The notes: a model not told the origin generated them from the letters alone. A stretch of DNA of 64,000 nt from Gemmatimonadota bacterium (GCA_041390105.1 JAWKQO010000005.1:54230-118229); one strand, 5' to 3'. Positions 53,805 to 62,459 are shown, counted from the first letter of the stretch. A program made the numbers and translations.

Positions 53805-55232
53805 ATGAAGATCGCTCGGGGAGTATTCTCCGGGGCGATGGTCCTCACGGTGGCGCTCGCCACCACGAGTTCGCTCGCGGCCCAGAGCACGAAGGTGCCG
53901 AGCACGCTCCGTTACGGCTCGGGTCTTCTCGACGTGCCGGTCGCCAGCGTTCTCCCGCACATGGCCATCGTCGGGACCTATTCGGGATTCCCAGTCAGCA
54001 TCGACCGCATGGTCCAGACCAACGCCCGCGGCGACATCGTCGGCCGCGGCGGATCGTTCGACAAATGGTTGTCGGACGCGTCTGTAGCGATCGGTCTCTT
54101 CGACCGTGTCGAAGCCGGTGTCACCGTTCAAAACTTCTCGGATGCCGAGCAGGGTGGCACCATGGTGGGTGCCTTCGGCCGGGTCGCCCTCATCCGCCCG
54201 GAAGCGCAGGGTCTGGGTCTGGCTGTGGGCGCGCGTTACGTGACGCCGCCGTCCTTCGACGGGACCTCTCGCGACGACTATCAACCGGGCCGGCTCGGCT
54301 ATCCGGACGCCCGTTTGGTGGAGACCTATCCCGGTAGCGGTAGGGACGACGTCAGTACCGCCTTCACGCCTTACGTGGTCGGAACGGCGCAGCTGCGCGG
54401 CTTCGACTCCGACGTTCTGCCGGAGCACGACTTCACGTTCGCGCTCGGGTGGGGTGCCGGGATGTTCAAGGACGGCGACCAGCTTCCCTGGTATTCGTTC
54501 GTGGACTCGGAAGGGTGGTTCACCGGCGCGGCCCTCCATATGGCGCTGGGCGAGACGAGCCTGCTCAACCTGATCGGTGAGTGGAACGGCTTCGACATCA
54601 ACCTGGGCGCCCAAGCGGACTTCGGCGGCTTCCGCATCGGTGGCTTCCTGCTCGGCGCGAACTACGCTGAGGAGACTTCGATCTACCGGTCCAAGAAGTT
54701 CGGCGTGCTCGGCTCGGTGGCTCTCTGCCCGCAGACGGGTGGCCTGTGCAAGCCCGGACTGCTGGATCGGCCCATGCCCGACACCATCGTGCTGCCAGCG
54801 CCTCCGCCGGACACGGTGGTCGTGGAGCGCACGGTCGCGCCGCCGCTCCCGACCGGGACGTCGACGCCGATCTGTCTGGCGACCGGTGCCACCGAGACGG
54901 TGCTCGTCACCGCACAGGGCGACACGTTGGTCGGCCCGCAGCGTGTGTCGGTCCGTCAGTTGCGGCCGGGCGTTGTGTTCGCCGGAACGTATGCCGAGGG
55001 CGCCAGCTGGTTCGAGAACGACGAGGCGGTGACCTTCGAGCGCCGTCGCTACTCCAAGTCGGGTGGCGAGGTGCGCCTATCCTGTAACGACATCATGCAG
55101 GTGGGTGAGTTCAACGGTGTGCCGCTCTTCGCGGATCGCGGAGGGTCCACCCCGTACCAAACGGTGTATGTGCCGGTGCGACCGGGGGTCTGGCAGGCCT
55201 ATCAGTCGGGCCTGCAGCGGACGCGCGGCTAG
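53805..55232 (+). CDS. Exported protein, probable outer-membrane beta-barrel, unknown function
   Basis: 475 residues from ATG 53805 (GGAGG at about 10 bases). Signal peptide MKIARGVFSGAMVLTVALAT, likely cut before QST. Residues 30-315 alternate short hydrophobic and polar strands with Gly and aromatics, as in transmembrane beta-barrels. Beyond a Pro-rich linker (MPDTIVLPAPPPDT) is a separate C-terminal domain (about 360-475) with two cysteines. I do not recognise the family. A terminator follows, so it is probably a single-gene unit. A TTGACT at 53680 has no good -10 partner. Confidence 0.7.
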   Translation: MKIARGVFSGAMVLTVALATTSSLAAQSTKVPSTLRYGSGLLDVPVASVLPHMAIVGTYSGFPVSIDRMVQTNARGDIVGRGGSFDKWLSDASVAIGLFDRVEAGVTVQNFSDAEQGGTMVGAFGRVALIRPEAQGLGLAVGARYVTPPSFDGTSRDDYQPGRLGYPDARLVETYPGSGRDDVSTAFTPYVVGTAQLRGFDSDVLPEHDFTFALGWGAGMFKDGDQLPWYSFVDSEGWFTGAALHMALGETSLLNLIGEWNGFDINLGAQADFGGFRIGGFLLGANYAEETSIYRSKKFGVLGSVALCPQTGGLCKPGLLDRPMPDTIVLPAPPPDTVVVERTVAPPLPTGTSTPICLATGATETVLVTAQGDTLVGPQRVSVRQLRPGVVFAGTYAEGASWFENDEAVTFERRRYSKSGGEVRLSCNDIMQVGEFNGVPLFADRGGSTPYQTVYVPVRPGVWQAYQSGLQRTRG

Positions 55233-55254
55233 CGCACGGTCTGCCTAGAGAGGT

Positions 55255-55292
55255 GGGGGTCCGTTCCTGACGGGGCGGGCCCCCTTTCTTTT
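55255..55292 (+). terminator. Rho-independent terminator
   Basis: GGGGGTCC (55255-55262) and GGGCCCCC (55277-55284) form an 8-pair stem with one G-U pair, followed by TTTCTTTT. It lies 22 bases after the stop of the outer-membrane protein gene. Confidence 0.75.
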
Positions 55293-55460
55293 GGCACCCT
55301 GCGGGCAATGACCCTCCCGTGGTGTCTTCCTTTCCAGGGAGCGCGGGGTTCCGCCACGTCCACACGGACATTGCTCGTCGGGCAGGGCGGGCTACCTTCG
55401 GGAACGATCCTCGGGGGCAGGCTTCCGTCGCCAGCCCGATGACCCAGCCCTTGGTAGGCC

Positions 55461-57071
55461 ATGAAAACGGCTCCCCCCTCTTCGAACCCGGACGGCGCCC
55501 CGGTCTCCGCGGCCGGCCCACCACAGACGCCCTGGCCGGAGCGGGCGCTCAGCCCTGGACGGGCTGTGTTGCTGCCCCTGGGGTTCGCCCTGGCGCTGGC
55601 TCTGTTCGGATGGTCGGTCCTGGCCGGACAGGGGCTCCTCTTGCGCGCGTGCCTCTCCGCCGCCGGTGTCGCCGGTCTTTGGGCGCTGGCCCTGCTGGTC
55701 TCGGCTCGACGCCAGGGACGCACGTTTACACTCGGCTTTGCCCTCTACAAACACCATTGGGTGCAGGCCCTGGCGCAGATCGTCGTCTACGCCTGGTGGG
55801 GGTGGTATGTGCGGGTCGTGTACGCGTACCTGCCCTTGCTCTTCGCGCAGGTGCTCTTCGCCTATGCGGTCGACGCCTTGCTGACCTGGTCGCGACGCGA
55901 CCGCTACTCGCTCGGGTTTGGGCCGCTCCCGGTGATTGGCAGCATCAATCTCTTCCTGTGGTTCCGCCCCGAGTGGTTCCATTTCCAGTTCGCCATGATC
56001 GCCGTCGGTTACCTGGGGAAAGAGCTGATCCGTTGGACGCGTGACGGCCGTTCCGCGCACATCTTCAACCCGTCGTCGTTCCCGCTGGCGCTCGTCTCGA
56101 TGGTGCTCATCGCTACGGGAGCGTCGGACATCACCTTCGGCAACCTGATCGCCAACACGCAGCACGATCCGCCATTCATCTACCTGGCGATCTTCCTCGC
56201 CGCGCTACCCGGACAACTCCTGTTCGGTGTGGCACGCATGACGCTGGCGGCTGTGGTCACCATGGTCGTGTTCGGGTGGGCCTATTTCCAGGCGACCGGG
56301 ACGTACTTCTTCTACGACTCCTTCATTCCCGTTCCAGTCTTCCTCGGCATGCATCTCTTGTTCACCGATCCCTCCACGTCCCCCCGCTCGGAGCTGGGGC
56401 GGGTCGGGTTCGGAGTGCTGTATGCTCTGGGCACGCTGGTCTTCTACGTCCTCCTGACCCGGGGGGGCATCCCGACCTTCTATGACAAGCTGCTCCCGGT
56501 GCCGCTCATGAACCTGACCGTGCGCGGCATCGACGGGGTGGTGGCGAAGGGCGGCCTCCGTGCGCTCGATCCGTCACGCGTGGGACGAACACTGACCCCG
56601 GCGCGGCGCAACACGCTCTGGGCCGGCATCTGGACGCTGGTGTTCGTGGCCTTGATCGGAACCCGGGCCCTCGGGGATCGTCACCCCGGGCAGTACCTGC
56701 CGTTCTGGGCGAACGCGTGTGCGCAAGGCAGCGAGAGGGCCTGCGACTATGCCACCTTCCTCACGCTGGCCTACTGCAACAACGGGTCGGGCTGGGCGTG
56801 TAATGAAGTGGGAATCCAGGCGGCCGCTCTGCGCCAGGACCCGCGGCTGCATTTCTCCCGAGGGTGCGACGGCGGCTTCGAGCCAGCCTGCGAAAACGCA
56901 CGCCGGGCGGCAGCGGGGCGGGGGGACTGGGTACGCGAGTCCCCCACGCTGGCCGATCTTCCCATCGTCCTCAGGGGCACCAAGCCGGCCCTCCGAGAAC
57001 GAGACCCGGGACGCCTGCTGGCTCTGGCGTGCGAGCAAGGCTGGGAAGGAATGTGTCGTCCCGCATCGTGA
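55461..57071 (+). CDS. NqrB/RnfD-like membrane protein with C-terminal C-x7-C (Sel1-like) motifs
   Basis: 536 residues. About nine or ten membrane segments cover 33-405. HIFNPSSF (200-207) and LLFTDPSTSPRSELGR (299-314) resemble NqrB/RnfD segments, though I see no clear S-G-A-T flavin site. The C terminus carries four cysteine pairs of identical spacing, C420-C428, C439-C447, C469-C477 and C524-C532, each C-x7-C with Gly inside. This is the disulfide pattern of cysteine-rich Sel1-like repeats (Hcp type). It is coupled to a YdeI-like gene by GTGA. Exact role unknown; a redox-linked membrane function is inferred. Confidence 0.7.
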   Translation: MKTAPPSSNPDGAPVSAAGPPQTPWPERALSPGRAVLLPLGFALALALFGWSVLAGQGLLLRACLSAAGVAGLWALALLVSARRQGRTFTLGFALYKHHWVQALAQIVVYAWWGWYVRVVYAYLPLLFAQVLFAYAVDALLTWSRRDRYSLGFGPLPVIGSINLFLWFRPEWFHFQFAMIAVGYLGKELIRWTRDGRSAHIFNPSSFPLALVSMVLIATGASDITFGNLIANTQHDPPFIYLAIFLAALPGQLLFGVARMTLAAVVTMVVFGWAYFQATGTYFFYDSFIPVPVFLGMHLLFTDPSTSPRSELGRVGFGVLYALGTLVFYVLLTRGGIPTFYDKLLPVPLMNLTVRGIDGVVAKGGLRALDPSRVGRTLTPARRNTLWAGIWTLVFVALIGTRALGDRHPGQYLPFWANACAQGSERACDYATFLTLAYCNNGSGWACNEVGIQAAALRQDPRLHFSRGCDGGFEPACENARRAAAGRGDWVRESPTLADLPIVLRGTKPALRERDPGRLLALACEQGWEGMCRPAS

Positions 57072-57640
57072 CCGAGCCCCACTTCTTCACCTCGCCCGCC
57101 GAGTTCCGCACCTGGCTGGCCACGCACCACCGGTCGGCAACGGAGTTGTGGGTGGGCTATCACAAGAAGAGCACGGGCAAGCCCAGCTTGACCTGGCCCG
57201 AATCGGTGGATCAGGCGCTGTGCTTCGGATGGATCGACGGTGTACGCCGCTCCCTGGGCGCCGAGGCCTACACGATCCGCTTCACCCCACGAAGGGACGC
57301 GAGTGTCTGGAGCGACCGGAACCTCCGCCGCATGGAGGTGCTCCTCGAGGGGGGTCTCGTGCGCCGCGCGGGGAAGGACGCCTACGAGCGGAGGAAGGAG
57401 CATCTGAGCCGCCGCTACTCCTTCGAACAGGACGAGATTGCCTTGCCCCCGGAGTTGGAGAAGCGCTTCCGCGCGAACCGGAGGGCCTGGAAGCACTTCG
57501 GCGGCGAGACAGCCTCCTACCGGAAGGCCGTCACCTGGTGGGTGGTCAGCGCCAGGCGGGAAGAGACCCGCCTCCGACGCCTGGATCGCTTGATCGAGGA
57601 CTCGGCGGCGGGATTTCGCATCAAAGAGATGCGGCGCTGA
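57068..57640 (+). CDS. YdeI/OmpD-associated family protein
   Basis: 190 residues from GTG 57068, overlapping the upstream stop; GTG 57053 is an alternative with a closer GGAAGGA. FFTSPAEFRTWLATHH, ATELWVGYHKK, QALCFGWIDGVRR, YTIRFTPRRDASVWS and the C-terminal VTWWVVSARREETR match the family, reported as bacteriocin-protection proteins in E. coli relatives. True function here unknown. Confidence 0.9.
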   Translation: MTEPHFFTSPAEFRTWLATHHRSATELWVGYHKKSTGKPSLTWPESVDQALCFGWIDGVRRSLGAEAYTIRFTPRRDASVWSDRNLRRMEVLLEGGLVRRAGKDAYERRKEHLSRRYSFEQDEIALPPELEKRFRANRRAWKHFGGETASYRKAVTWWVVSARREETRLRRLDRLIEDSAAGFRIKEMRR

Positions 57641-57655
57641 CCCGCCGTCGGCGGG
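57641..57655. terminator. Bidirectional hairpin between convergent genes
   Basis: CCCGCC and GGCGGG form a perfect 6-base-pair stem with GTC loop, directly after the YdeI-like stop and 9 bases from the symporter stop on the opposite strand. Confidence 0.5.
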
Positions 57656-57663
57656 CGCGGACC

Positions 57664-59148
57664 TCAAGGGCCCGTCGGCGCGCTCTCCGAAAAGAACAGG
57701 TCGAGGACCGTCTGCGGGGGTGGTGGGGACAACCGGCTCACCACCACCATCAGCCCCAGGGAGAGCGCCGGCCCGAAGAGTGCCGGCCAGATGCCCCCGA
57801 CCCAATTCTCGAACGAGCCCGTGGTGAGATACCCCAGCCCGTACCACCCCACGCAGGCAAGCGCCCCTCCGGTCATCCCCGCCAGCGCTCCCGCCTGAGT
57901 GGCGCGCGGCCACCAGAGGCCGAGCAACAGCGGAAACGTGAAGGCGGAGGCCATGAGGCTGAAGGCCATCGTCACGATCCAGAAGATCGTGGCAGGGGGA
58001 TCGATCGCGACCAGCACGGCTGCCAGTCCCAACGCCAGCGTCGACAGGCGCGCGATCCGAACGCCACGCTCCGTGTCGATGGCCCTCCGGCTGAGAGGCA
58101 CCACGAGATTCTCGACCACGAGCGAGCTGGCCAGGAGCAGCACCGAGTCGATGGTGGACATCGTGGCACCCAGGACGGCGGCGACGATGAGTCCCCCCAA
58201 CGCCGGTGGCAGAAGCATCGAGACCAGGGTGGGAAGTGCCAAGTCCGGGCGATCCAGCTCGGGGAGCAGCACGCCGGAGGCGATCGCGATCAAGGTGCCG
58301 CAGACGAACACGAAGCTCGAGAACCCGATGGAATAGACCAGGGCCCGCCTCAGCGTGTCGGCGTCGTCCGGGATCAAGAATCGGGTCACGGCCGCGGGAG
58401 CGCCGCCGATCTGGAAGAAGCCCCACACCAGGAAGGAGGAGACCACCCACAGCGCGGGCATGCCGCCCAGGAAGTGAATGCCCTCGGGATTGAGGGCCGC
58501 GTAGCGCAGGTGCATCTCGGCGAATCCCCCGGCGCGGGAGACCGCCACCGGCGCCAACAATGCGAAGCCCAACACCATGATGGTCCCCTGCACCAGGTCG
58601 GTCCACGCGACGGCGTGCATCCCACCCACCACCGTGTAGAGGATCACGATGCCGCCGAAGAGGAAGAGACCGGTCAGGTAGGGAAGTCCGAGCAGAACCT
58701 CGAAGACGTTGCTGGCGGCCTTGAGCTGGGCCGCGATCAAGGGAATGAACGCGATCAACATGATCGCGGTCGCGAGGCCCCCGATCCGTCGGCCGTAGTA
58801 GCGCGCTTCGAAGACGTCGACCAGCGTGGTCAAACGGACGCGATCGGAGACGCGCCGTAGCCTTTCCCCTACGAGGACGTAGGTGAACCAGGCGGCCGCG
58901 GCGGACGAGACGCCTCCGGGCGAGAAGTTGTAGCCCAAGACCCGCTCCGTGCCCACGGCGCCCATGTAGGAGCTGCCGCTCATCTGCGTGGCGGAGTATG
59001 AAAAGCCGACGGTGGCTGGTCCCAGCTTCCCCCGCGCCAGGAAGTACTCCTGCCGGGAACCCTGGCGTCGGTTGAACCAGAGCCCCGCTCCCAGCAGCAC
59101 CAGGAAATAGACCACCAGGATGGCGGAGTAGACCGCTGTGCCGGCCAC
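57664..59148 (-). CDS. Sodium:solute symporter (SSS family)
   Basis: 494 residues, GTG start, about 13 hydrophobic segments. Features of the family: YFLARGKLGPATVGFSYSAT, GAVGTERVLGYNFSPGG, LYTVVGGMHAVAWTDLVQG, and AAVLGATMSTIDSVLLLASS, the sodium-site region. The sequence is of the PutP/PanF type, which moves proline, pantothenate or other small solutes with sodium. A 65-residue membrane protein gene lies directly upstream and an M19 peptidase before that. Confidence 0.9.
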   Translation of the reverse strand: MAGTAVYSAILVVYFLVLLGAGLWFNRRQGSRQEYFLARGKLGPATVGFSYSATQMSGSSYMGAVGTERVLGYNFSPGGVSSAAAAWFTYVLVGERLRRVSDRVRLTTLVDVFEARYYGRRIGGLATAIMLIAFIPLIAAQLKAASNVFEVLLGLPYLTGLFLFGGIVILYTVVGGMHAVAWTDLVQGTIMVLGFALLAPVAVSRAGGFAEMHLRYAALNPEGIHFLGGMPALWVVSSFLVWGFFQIGGAPAAVTRFLIPDDADTLRRALVYSIGFSSFVFVCGTLIAIASGVLLPELDRPDLALPTLVSMLLPPALGGLIVAAVLGATMSTIDSVLLLASSLVVENLVVPLSRRAIDTERGVRIARLSTLALGLAAVLVAIDPPATIFWIVTMAFSLMASAFTFPLLLGLWWPRATQAGALAGMTGGALACVGWYGLGYLTTGSFENWVGGIWPALFGPALSLGLMVVVSRLSPPPPQTVLDLFFSESAPTGP

Positions 59149-59149
59149 G

Positions 59150-59347
59150 CTACTTGCCGGTGCGGACGTAGAAGAGCGCCGCGCCGACCACGAACGGGTA
59201 GCCCCCGTAGATCAGCAACCACACGCCCCAGTCGAGGTGCGCGGGCCCGGCCGGCCAGTCCAGCACCAGCGCCACGCTTCCTCCCACCAGGAAGAGCGCC
59301 ATCAACAGAAAGGTGACCCAGGGGGTGCGGGGGCGGATGGGCGTCAC
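59150..59347 (-). CDS. Small two-helix membrane protein beside symporter
   Basis: 65 residues with two hydrophobic segments (10-30 and 38-60). It ends one base before the symporter start, and its own start overlaps the end of the M19 peptidase gene. This resembles the small DUF997/DUF485-type subunits that accompany some SSS symporters. No family motif is certain. Confidence 0.65.
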   Translation of the reverse strand: MTPIRPRTPWVTFLLMALFLVGGSVALVLDWPAGPAHLDWGVWLLIYGGYPFVVGAALFYVRTGK

Positions 59348-60570
59348 TGCCAGGCGTCCTCGAGCACCCTGAGGATGTTCTCTCCCAGCACCTTGGCCAT
59401 GTCCGACTCCGAATACCCGTGCGCTACCAGCCAGCGGAGGATGTTCTTGGAAGCCTCCGTCGGATTCTCTACGCCCTTCACATACGCGACCCGTTCGTAG
59501 GTAGGACTCGCCTCCCCGGACTCGGCCCGGTGCGAATCCCCGATGGACAGTTGGGCGGTGTAGACCTGGTGCAGGCCGACGTGATCGCCGTAGAGCGTGT
59601 CCGGACCGAACGCCACGTGCTCGATGCCGACCAGGTCGGCCACGTACTCGAAGTGCTCCATGAAGGACTCCAGGTCGTGCCGCGGGTGCTTCGCGGAGAC
59701 CGTGGTGTGCGGCGCAGCTTCGATGCCGATGACGCCACCTTCGCCCGCGACCGTACGAATCACCTCGTCCGAGGCCAGACGCTTGATGTTCCAGAGGCCA
59801 CGCGCGCCCGTATGTGTGAGGAAGATCGGCTTGCTGCTTTCGCGAGCGGTGTCGATGGCGGTCTGGTCGCTGGTATGGGCGCAGTCGATGGCCATGCCTA
59901 CCTCGTTCATACGCGCCACCGCCTTGCGGCCGAAGGCGGTCAGGCCCCCATCGCGACTTTCCTTCAAGCCGCTGCCCAGCGCGTTGGACTCACTGTAGGT
60001 GATGCCCAACACCCTCAACCCGATTCCGTACAGGATCTCGATGCGATCCAGCTCGTTCTCGATCATGGCCGCGCCTTCCTGCGCGGGTACCAGGGCGATG
60101 CGGCCCTCCCGGTGCGCGCGATGGATGTCGTCGACCTTCTCACACCGGATGAGGAAGTCCTGGTGGGCGAGGTCACACAGGCGCATGCCCATGTCGTAGA
60201 TGACGTCGCTCCACTTCCAGCCATTCTTCGACGTGATGAAGGAGGCGCCGTCCTGGAAGTTGTCGAAGACGCAATCCCAGTAGGAATCGGATAGCGCCTC
60301 GTAGGCCGTCGCGACGCGCGCTTCCTGGTCGTACGGTCGGATCTCGTCGGCTCGCTTGGGGAAGAGGTGCGGATGCTCGTGCAAGGAGATCATGACCAGC
60401 CGCGTGGCCAGCTCCTCCACGCGCACTTCCTGTTCCGCCGAGAGCGGGAGCAGATAGGGTTCGAAGGGAGACGCGCCGTCGATCAGGTCGAATTCGCGAA
60501 AGTCACGCGTTGCGCGCAGGTAGTCGAACGATCGATATCCCGAGTAGCGCTTGCGCTTTCCCGTGCCCAT
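59344..60570 (-). CDS. M19 (membrane dipeptidase-like) peptidase
   Basis: 408 residues from ATG 60570. Renal-dipeptidase fold: the first metal site is S-L-H64-E-H66 in place of the common H-x-D, then ALVPAQEGAAMIENELD (bridging Glu), AIDCAHTSD and FLTHTGARGLWNIKR (further His ligands), and VAFGPDTLYG with the last Asp. No signal peptide, so probably cytoplasmic. It leads a unit with a small membrane protein and a sodium symporter, suggesting uptake and hydrolysis of dipeptides or related compounds. Confidence 0.85.
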   Translation of the reverse strand: MGTGKRKRYSGYRSFDYLRATRDFREFDLIDGASPFEPYLLPLSAEQEVRVEELATRLVMISLHEHPHLFPKRADEIRPYDQEARVATAYEALSDSYWDCVFDNFQDGASFITSKNGWKWSDVIYDMGMRLCDLAHQDFLIRCEKVDDIHRAHREGRIALVPAQEGAAMIENELDRIEILYGIGLRVLGITYSESNALGSGLKESRDGGLTAFGRKAVARMNEVGMAIDCAHTSDQTAIDTARESSKPIFLTHTGARGLWNIKRLASDEVIRTVAGEGGVIGIEAAPHTTVSAKHPRHDLESFMEHFEYVADLVGIEHVAFGPDTLYGDHVGLHQVYTAQLSIGDSHRAESGEASPTYERVAYVKGVENPTEASKNILRWLVAHGYSESDMAKVLGENILRVLEDAWQ

Positions 60571-60649
60571 GCTCGGAGCTCCCGTCCGCTGGTGAGGTCC
60601 GGGCAATAGACCTGCCGCTGCGGATCAGGACAAGGCGGGCGGAGGCGGA

Positions 60650-60687
60650 GCTGCAGCGGGAGGGCGGGCGGCCCCTCCCGCTGCAGC
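60650..60687 (-). terminator. Perfect 15-base-pair hairpin
   Basis: GCTGCAGCGGGAGGG (60650-60664) and its exact inverse (60673-60687) with an 8-base loop, 9 bases after the stop of the minus-strand outer-membrane gene. No T run. Likely terminator or mRNA-stabilising structure. Confidence 0.6.
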
Positions 60688-60696
60688 GCGGGAGGA

Positions 60697-61200
60697 CTAG
60701 AAGTGGTAGTGGATTCCGCCGCCGAAGACGAAGGGGGACCAGTTGTAGTTGTCGAAGCTGGCGAGGACGAAGCCGGCCTCCAACGACCAGAAGAGGGGTG
60801 GGAAGCTGTCGTCATCCGGCGAGAAGGCCTCCTGCAGGTCGAACTCGAAACCCGCCCCGCCTCCGAGTCCGATGGTCGTCTCCGCGTCGCTCACTCCCAG
60901 GATGCTGTACGCGTAGCGCCACATGCCGACGGCGCCGTAGCCGTAGACGTCGTACTTCTCCTTGTCCTGGAAGTCGTAGTTGACGCGCCCCGAGAAATTG
61001 GTCACTTCGCCGAGCGCGCCCACGACGGCCTGCAGTTGAATCTGATCACTGGCGTCGTAGCGACCGCTCAGCCCGTACGAAGGCCAGGAGCTCTGGAAGC
61101 CGATGCTGTAGGGGGAATCCTGAGCGGCGCCCGCCAACGGGGCACACGCGAGCGCGGCCGCCACCAAAGCGGCCACTCGGGTGGGAGTGGATCGAAGCAC
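60697..61200 (-). CDS. Small outer-membrane beta-barrel protein
   Basis: 167 residues from GTG 61200, with GAGGAAGG upstream. Signal peptide (RVAALVAAALACAPLAGA, then AQDS) followed by alternating strands (SIGFQSSWPSYGLSGRYD, VNYDFQDKEKYDVYGYG) and a C terminus ending HYHF. A final Phe is the usual signal for insertion by the BAM complex. It resembles small OmpW/OmpX-like barrels but no family is certain. A strong hairpin follows the gene. Confidence 0.75.
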   Translation of the reverse strand: MLRSTPTRVAALVAAALACAPLAGAAQDSPYSIGFQSSWPSYGLSGRYDASDQIQLQAVVGALGEVTNFSGRVNYDFQDKEKYDVYGYGAVGMWRYAYSILGVSDAETTIGLGGGAGFEFDLQEAFSPDDDSFPPLFWSLEAGFVLASFDNYNWSPFVFGGGIHYHF

Positions 61201-61349
61201 GGTAGCCTTCCTCTGGTTGAGCGTCGGGACCGGGTGATGGGGTGGCTCCCCGTCTGCGCCTGGGGTCCGACCGACGGCCGGATCAACCCGGCTGTGATGC
61301 ATTACGCGGAAGTACGCGTGCGACCGTCAGGAGAGGCGAGGCAAGCAAG

Positions 61350-61370
61350 CACCCCGCGGGCGCGGGGGTG
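61350..61370 (-). terminator. GC-rich hairpin after ECF sigma gene
   Basis: CACCCCGCG and CGCGGGGGTG can pair with one bulged G, 24 bases after the stop of the minus-strand sigma gene. Weak support. Confidence 0.35.
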
Positions 61371-61393
61371 GTGCCGGTCCAGAAGACGAACCT

Positions 61394-61918
61394 TCAGGTG
61401 CGAGAGCGCAGCTCGCGCGCCAACCAGGCCCGGGCAGCGCGCCATTCCCGCTCGACGGTCGACTTGGACACGCCCAGGATGTCAGCGGTCTCGGCGACGT
61501 CGAATCCAGCGAAGAAGCGGCACTCCACGATGTCCGATTGGCGCCCGTTCAGCCGGGACAGGTCCGTCATGGCCAGGTCCAGAGCCAGGAGGTCCTCCGC
61601 ATGGGTCTGACCGGCGGCAGCCGCTTCGTCGAACGTGACCAGGGCCACATCGGCGCCCCGTTTCCGCGTCGAGCGTCGGCGGGCTGCCTCCACCAGCACC
61701 TGGCGCATGGCCCGCGCCGCGATCCGTTTGAAATGCAGCAGGCTCTCGGGATTGAGCTCCCGCGAGCGCGCCAGCTTCAGGTAGGCCTCGTTGACCAGAG
61801 CGGTCGGATTCAGCGTCTCGGTGGGACGGGATCGCTGGATCGAGGTAGCCAAGCGCCGGAGCTCTTCATAGGCGAGGCTGAACAACTCGTCGAGGTCGGG
61901 TGGAGGGCCTGGCGGCAT
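61394..61918 (-). CDS. ECF sigma factor of the Sigma70_ECF (TIGR02999) type
   Basis: 174 residues from ATG 61918. Features are LDELFSLAYEELRRLA, the diagnostic TETLNPTALVNEAYLKLA, FKRIAARAMRQVLVEAARRR and region 4 with SDIVECRFFAGFDVAETADI and LGVSKSTVEREWRAARAWL. This subgroup, common in Planctomycetes, Acidobacteria and Gemmatimonadota, usually lacks an adjacent zinc-finger anti-sigma factor, and none is seen here. It may control the barrel protein gene that follows on the same strand. Confidence 0.9.
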   Translation of the reverse strand: MPPGPPPDLDELFSLAYEELRRLATSIQRSRPTETLNPTALVNEAYLKLARSRELNPESLLHFKRIAARAMRQVLVEAARRRSTRKRGADVALVTFDEAAAAGQTHAEDLLALDLAMTDLSRLNGRQSDIVECRFFAGFDVAETADILGVSKSTVEREWRAARAWLARELRSRT

Positions 61919-62057
61919 GGCGCGGGCGATTCGGGGAGCGGAGGAGGGCCCGGGAGGGCCGGTAGCGCGCCCCAAGAGTAGGACCGGCGTGCGGTCGCGG
62001 CCAGGAAGGGCCGCGCTTCTTCTCGACTCGCCAGGATTCCCTGGCCGCCGCCGGTGC

Positions 62058-62459
62058 TCAGTTCAGGTACTTCTCCAGGATCCGATTGGTCGCGTCCAGC
62101 ACGGCCATCGCCGCACCGCGTGCGGCGTCGGCTTCGTCGGTGGCGAACGATCCCAGCAGTCGGTAGCTGTGCTCCCCGGATCGACCCCGGATGGAAACGA
62201 TGACGATCCACTGATCGAAGGCCCGCACCGCCTTGACGCCGAGCAGCTCCAGGGCGATCCGATTGGCCGTCGCAGCTTCGGCGGCCTGCACCGCGGCCAG
62301 CGCTCCGACCCTGAGGCGACCCTCCAGCGTGTGCGTGCCTTCGGAGGCCCCCTGAAAGCGGTCCCCCTGGAGCTCCAGGCTGAGCCGGGCCAGGCATTGG
62401 CCGTTGGCAAAGACTTCGTAGCTGAAATCGTCGAAGCGGAGACGTTCGCGGCGTTCCAT
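62058..62459 (-). CDS. Hypothetical protein
   Basis: 133 residues from ATG 62459. Possible strand-rich N-terminal half (FSYEVFANGQCLARLSLELQ) and a C-terminal helix ending NRILEKYLN. It has no signal peptide or membrane segment. The sequence WIVIVSIRGRSGEHSYRLLG suggests a compact alpha-beta domain. The ribosome site is weak. I do not recognise it; its codon pattern (GC-rich third positions) is that of a real gene. Confidence 0.6.
   Translation of the reverse strand: MERRERLRFDDFSYEVFANGQCLARLSLELQGDRFQGASEGTHTLEGRLRVGALAAVQAAEAATANRIALELLGVKAVRAFDQWIVIVSIRGRSGEHSYRLLGSFATDEADAARGAAMAVLDATNRILEKYLN

Noticed and set aside
56719..58860. Long overlapping frames on both strands around the YdeI-like and symporter genes
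   Set aside because: Low-complexity, Arg/Gly/His-rich translations opposite clear genes.
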